A stretch of DNA of 39,342 nt from a virus: positions 1-39,342 of the IMG/VR virus record IMGVR_UViG_3300033388_005916; one strand, given 5' to 3'. Shown here piece after piece: positions 36,683-39,342 of the stretch. Position 1 is the first letter of the stretch. The number at the start of each line of letters is the position of its first letter. The position numbers and the translations under genes are program-made. The notes under the pieces were generated by a model that worked only from the letters and a program-made list of their open reading frames with translations, was not told the DNA's origin and did no database searches.

Positions 36683-37566
36683 CCGGGGATTATGATTTAA
36701 ATTCATACATTAAGGATATAGAATATTATCCTTTATTATCAGCCAAAGAAGAAAAAGAATTAGGTAAAAGAAAAGATGATGGAGATAAAGTAGCAAGAAA
36801 AAAATTAATAACCTCTAATTTGAGGTTAGTAATTTCCGTGGCTAATAGATATACAGGAAGAGGTCTCCCTTTACAAGACTTAATTCAAGAAGGGAATATC
36901 GGTTTAATAAAAGCTATAGATAAATTTAACATAGAACGTGGTTGTAAAGTTAGCACTTATGCTATCTGGTGGATAAGGCAAGGTATAAGCAGAGCTTTAT
37001 TAAATAAATCTAAAAATATTAAAATACCAGTACATATAATTGAAGTATTGAATGCAGTAAAAAGAGCAGAAATTGAATTAGTCAAAGAAAATAGAAATGT
37101 TACATTGAAAGATATATCTGATTTTACAAAATTATCTATTGAAAAAATAGAACATGCAAGAAGATCACGTAAAATATGTCAAACTATAAGTATAGATGAT
37201 TGTTTACCTAGTACTAACGACAATAAATCTCTTTTTATTGGAGATACATTGTCAAAAGAAGATTTTGAAACATATGATAATAAAAAATTATTAAATAAAA
37301 TAGTAACTAAATTAAAGAACCATAAAAAAATTACTACAAGAGATGTAAATATTTATATAGAAAGGATGGGTATTAAAAATGACCTTCAAGATACTAAAAC
37401 ATTAGAAGAAGTTAGCAATATATATAATTTATCACGGGAAAGAATCAGACAAATACAAAGAAAAATAACTAGAATAATAGAAAGAGATGAAGGGATAATT
37501 GAATTGTATAATTTAACAAAAAATAATAAAAAATATACTAAAGATAGGTGTAGAGTTCAATCATGA
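36673..37566 (+). CDS. Sigma-70 family sigma factor (RpoD/RpoS-like)
   Basis: 297 residues from GTG 36673 (SD AAGGAGGAAAAAC). Region 1.2: YYPLLSAKEEKELGKR. Region 2: RKKLITSNLRLVISVANRYT, LQDLIQEGNIGLIKAIDKFN, and KVSTYAIWWIRQGISRALLN. Region 3 in the middle. Region 4: LEEVSNIYNLSRERIRQIQR, a helix-turn-helix for the -35. An unusually complete phage sigma factor; likely redirects host polymerase. Confidence 0.9.
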   Translation: MALTGDYDLNSYIKDIEYYPLLSAKEEKELGKRKDDGDKVARKKLITSNLRLVISVANRYTGRGLPLQDLIQEGNIGLIKAIDKFNIERGCKVSTYAIWWIRQGISRALLNKSKNIKIPVHIIEVLNAVKRAEIELVKENRNVTLKDISDFTKLSIEKIEHARRSRKICQTISIDDCLPSTNDNKSLFIGDTLSKEDFETYDNKKLLNKIVTKLKNHKKITTRDVNIYIERMGIKNDLQDTKTLEEVSNIYNLSRERIRQIQRKITRIIERDEGIIELYNLTKNNKKYTKDRCRVQS

Positions 37567-38072
37567 ATTACTTTTTAGGTATCGATCCAGGTCAAGACAA
37601 ATCAGCTTATATTATTATATCAATAAGTAATAATAAATTAATTGATATAATTGATAAGAACTGGATTAACAATGAATTATTAATAAAATCTATAATAAAT
37701 AAACATATAACATATAATAACATTGAAACAGTCATTGAAACAATAGTAGGTTATGGGATGAAAGTAGGAAAAACAACATTTGACACTTGTATTTGGGCCG
37801 GAAGATTTTATCAGATAACAAGAGATTTTAAAGGTAAACCAGTCTTTATAGAAAGACCTGAAGTTAAACTGAATTTATGCCATTCAAAAAGAGCTAAAGA
37901 TAAAAATATTACACAAGCTTTAAAAGATAGATTTGGTGAATTAGGTACTAAAAGAAATCCCGGAAGATTATATAATCTTAAGGGTGGCCCAAATGGTGCT
38001 ATGGGACATATTTGGAGTGCGTTTGCGGTAACAATTACATATTTGGATTTAAAATACGGTACAATAGAATGA
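37563..38072 (+). CDS. RuvC-like Holliday junction resolvase
   Basis: 169 residues. FLGIDPGQDKS (Asp8), then VIETIVGYGM (Glu59), FIERPEVKLNLCHSKRAKD, ALKDRFGELGTKRNPG and GHIWSAFAVT show the RNase-H-like fold of phage RuvC relatives, with Glu and Asp catalytic residues. Resolves DNA branches before packaging. Overlaps the sigma gene by ATGA. Confidence 0.8.
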   Translation: MNYFLGIDPGQDKSAYIIISISNNKLIDIIDKNWINNELLIKSIINKHITYNNIETVIETIVGYGMKVGKTTFDTCIWAGRFYQITRDFKGKPVFIERPEVKLNLCHSKRAKDKNITQALKDRFGELGTKRNPGRLYNLKGGPNGAMGHIWSAFAVTITYLDLKYGTIE

Positions 38073-38287
38073 AATTAATTGATTTATTTGATCAATCAAA
38101 AATAAATATAAAAGTAGTTATTAGGGATAATTCTGAATTAAATAGAAAGATAGATAACATTAAAAGTGCAGATGATTTAAGAATAAAAATTGAACAAGAC
38201 ATATTTAAACAGTTAACTAATTATAAAAAAGTAAAAATTAAAGATTCACCAATTGTATCTATATTAAATTTTATAAATAGGAAATAA
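38069..38287 (+). CDS. Hypothetical protein
   Basis: 72 residues from ATG 38069, which overlaps the RuvC stop (ATGA); an in-frame ATG at 38012 falls inside RuvC. Charged, alpha/beta. Unknown. Confidence 0.65.
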   Translation: MKLIDLFDQSKINIKVVIRDNSELNRKIDNIKSADDLRIKIEQDIFKQLTNYKKVKIKDSPIVSILNFINRK

Positions 38288-38288
38288 A

Positions 38289-38474
38289 ATGAATAAATTT
38301 GTTAAAAAAACACACGATGAAATTTTTAAAGAAATTGACAAAGAATTAAGAGATGGATATGGTGATTTTTCAGAGCCTTCAGACTTTAGTTTATGGAGAG
38401 ATCTAGTTACCGATAGAATCTATTCATTATGGAATGAGTTAGAAAAAATTAATAACACAAAAGAAGGGGAATAA
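38289..38474 (+). CDS. Hypothetical acidic protein
   Basis: 61 residues (KKTHDEIFKEIDKELRDGYG), acidic, helical. Coupled to 38069 by one-base spacing. Unknown. Confidence 0.65.
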   Translation: MNKFVKKTHDEIFKEIDKELRDGYGDFSEPSDFSLWRDLVTDRIYSLWNELEKINNTKEGE

Positions 38475-38476
38475 AA

Positions 38477-38704
38477 ATGCAGTCAAAAAAACAAATAAAA
38501 ATAGATCCTTTTAATAATAAACGAAAAGTATTAGAAGGATCACGCGAAGAGATACTTAATGCCCTAAAAAACAATGCTAAGCCAAGCTGTTCTAAGTGTT
38601 TTGGCCGTGGGTATTTAGGGTACAAAGAAAATAAGGAAAGTGGATCAAGAGTCTATATTCCATGTTACAAATGCGCAGATGACAAAATTAATATAAAACA
38701 ATAA
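38477..38704 (+). CDS. Zinc-finger protein, DnaJ-like CxxCxGxG
   Basis: 75 residues. CSKCFGRGYLGYKE and PCYKCADDK make one DnaJ-type zinc knuckle (CxxCxGxG plus CxxC). N-terminus SKKQIKIDPFNNKRKVLEGS binds nothing obvious. SD GAAGGGGAATAA. Confidence 0.7.
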   Translation: MQSKKQIKIDPFNNKRKVLEGSREEILNALKNNAKPSCSKCFGRGYLGYKENKESGSRVYIPCYKCADDKINIKQ

Positions 38705-38840
38705 AATTGATTAAAAAATTAGAAACAAGATTAGAAAGTCATTTTTTATTAAGGGAATAGAGCAAAAAGTATTAGCTAAAATATTTAGTATTCCCTTGTC
38801 GCAAATTTGGGCGATTATTCATAATAGAACATGGACATAA
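38704..38840 (+). pseudogene. HNH homing endonuclease remnant, core deleted
   Basis: AAATTGATTAAAAAATTAG (start of the HNH gene) is followed after about 20 bases, in another frame, by IKGIEQKVLAKIFSIPLSQI and WAIIHNRTWT up to TAA 38840, which match the C-terminal helix-turn-helix of 26352. N- and C-ends kept, middle lost, and frame broken. Confidence 0.65.
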
Positions 38841-38856
38841 GGAGACAAATTAACCC

Positions 38857-39027
38857 ATGATTGGAACTGATATTGTTATCAAACCTGATAAAAAACATTG
38901 TGATAAATGTAAATTCAAAACAATGGAAAGAGACACTTATCCTAAAATTCATTGTTTTAATTATCGTGTAAAACCAATTATTTGTTATTATTTTAGTGAT
39001 AAAGATAAATTGCAAATTAACTCATGA
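38857..39027 (+). CDS. Hypothetical protein with paired cysteines
   Basis: 56 residues, basic; HCDKCKFKTMERD and IHCFNYRVKPIICYYF, with four Cys able to bind zinc. SD AAGGAGAC. Unknown. Confidence 0.6.
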   Translation: MIGTDIVIKPDKKHCDKCKFKTMERDTYPKIHCFNYRVKPIICYYFSDKDKLQINS

Positions 39028-39047
39028 TAGAAATTGTAAAAATATAA

Positions 39048-39281
39048 TTATTTTACTTTAACACATTTTACAAATACGAAACTACCTATGACGAACAGCA
39101 AACCTCCAAATTGTATACAAAAAGTGGCAGGATTAAATTTATGTAATATTTCAACCTCTAAAATTCCAGTTGCCATTAAAATAATTGCAGTAATTTCCAA
39201 TAAACAAGCTAAATAATATCCTATAGAATATCTTTTGATATGATATTTTTCTTTATAACTTTTAATAAATATTTTTTTCAT
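39048..39281 (-). CDS. Membrane protein, two transmembrane helices, leftward
   Basis: 77 residues on the minus strand: basic N-terminus, then helices YYLACLLEITAIILMATGIL and FGGLLFVIGSFVFVKCV. Converges with the rightward gene ending at 39027. Unknown function; could be a superinfection-exclusion-like protein by size and topology, which is a guess. Confidence 0.65.
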   Translation of the reverse strand: MKKIFIKSYKEKYHIKRYSIGYYLACLLEITAIILMATGILEVEILHKFNPATFCIQFGGLLFVIGSFVFVKCVKVK

Positions 39282-39342
39282 TTATACTATTCTTTTTATA
39301 AATTATAAATTAATAATTACAGATGTTAAAAAAGTCTTTTCT

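Noticed and set aside
1-39342. Phage-wide amber recoding
   Set aside because: Many SD-led genes end with TAG (4760, 6746, 11250, 11682, 22098, 26292, 26957), so TAG is a normal stop; only the Sak4-like gene shows an in-frame extension.

Overview
The window is a very AT-rich stretch (well over two thirds A+T by eye) of a tailed double-stranded DNA phage or phage-plasmid genome. The phage assignment rests on a large terminase subunit (TerL, with an intein), a TerS-like protein, a holin, two peptidoglycan hydrolases (a lytic transglycosylase and an M15 peptidase), a Sak4-type recombination ATPase with a DUF669 partner, a fused TOPRIM primase-helicase with a loader-like small gene, a Cas4/RecB-like nuclease, a RuvC-like resolvase, a uracil-DNA glycosylase, an RNA ligase, dCMP deaminase and two sigma-70-family proteins. 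No structural genes (portal, capsid, tail) are present, so the genome continues beyond the left edge. Host clues are indirect: strong AGGAG-type ribosome binding sites, promoters that look like sigma-54 (-24/-12) sites, a perfect bacterial parS site and integron attC sites. These suggest a bacterial host that has sigma-54, probably Gram-negative.

Layout. 1-3391 is a leftward operon: four small proteins, a zinc-ribbon protein, a sigma-like protein, a 112-aa protein and TerL. 3392-3843 is the divergent control region. 3844-8009 runs rightward with small genes, a dCMP deaminase and then an array of integron gene cassettes (five small genes with attC sites and no integrase). 8034-12884 is a dense run of tiny proteins, several with zinc ribbons or one membrane helix. 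12885-13729 is a gene-free control region with T-tracts, five repeats of about 57 bp, and a hairpin-rich block. 13730-21558 is another series of small genes, including a parS site at 15138, a tandem paralogue pair, and a pentapeptide-repeat protein. 21778-23464 holds a repeat-tailed HTH protein and a leftward TerS-like gene. 23555-30853 is the recombination and replication module. 30961-39027 holds the nuclease, lysis, nucleic-acid repair, sigma factor and resolvase genes. A leftward membrane-protein gene closes the window.

The most unusual things are: (1) a run of attC sites with cassettes inside a phage genome; (2) a perfect 16-bp parS site; (3) a recurrent TGGYA-N7-WTGCA promoter motif with exact sigma-54 spacing, found before modules on both strands and also embedded in a tandem repeat array; (4) an intein with LAGLIDADG motifs in TerL; (5) a family of HNH homing endonuclease copies that have lost the catalytic core; (6) an excisionase-like HTH protein with a KPIA/KPIV repeat tail, flanked by 16-bp inverted repeats. 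A plausible scheme is that the -24/-12 promoters drive both the packaging operon and the early modules, the two phage sigma factors redirect transcription later, and the cassette array plus microprotein blocks form a variable accessory (host-takeover or anti-defence) region. That scheme is inference.
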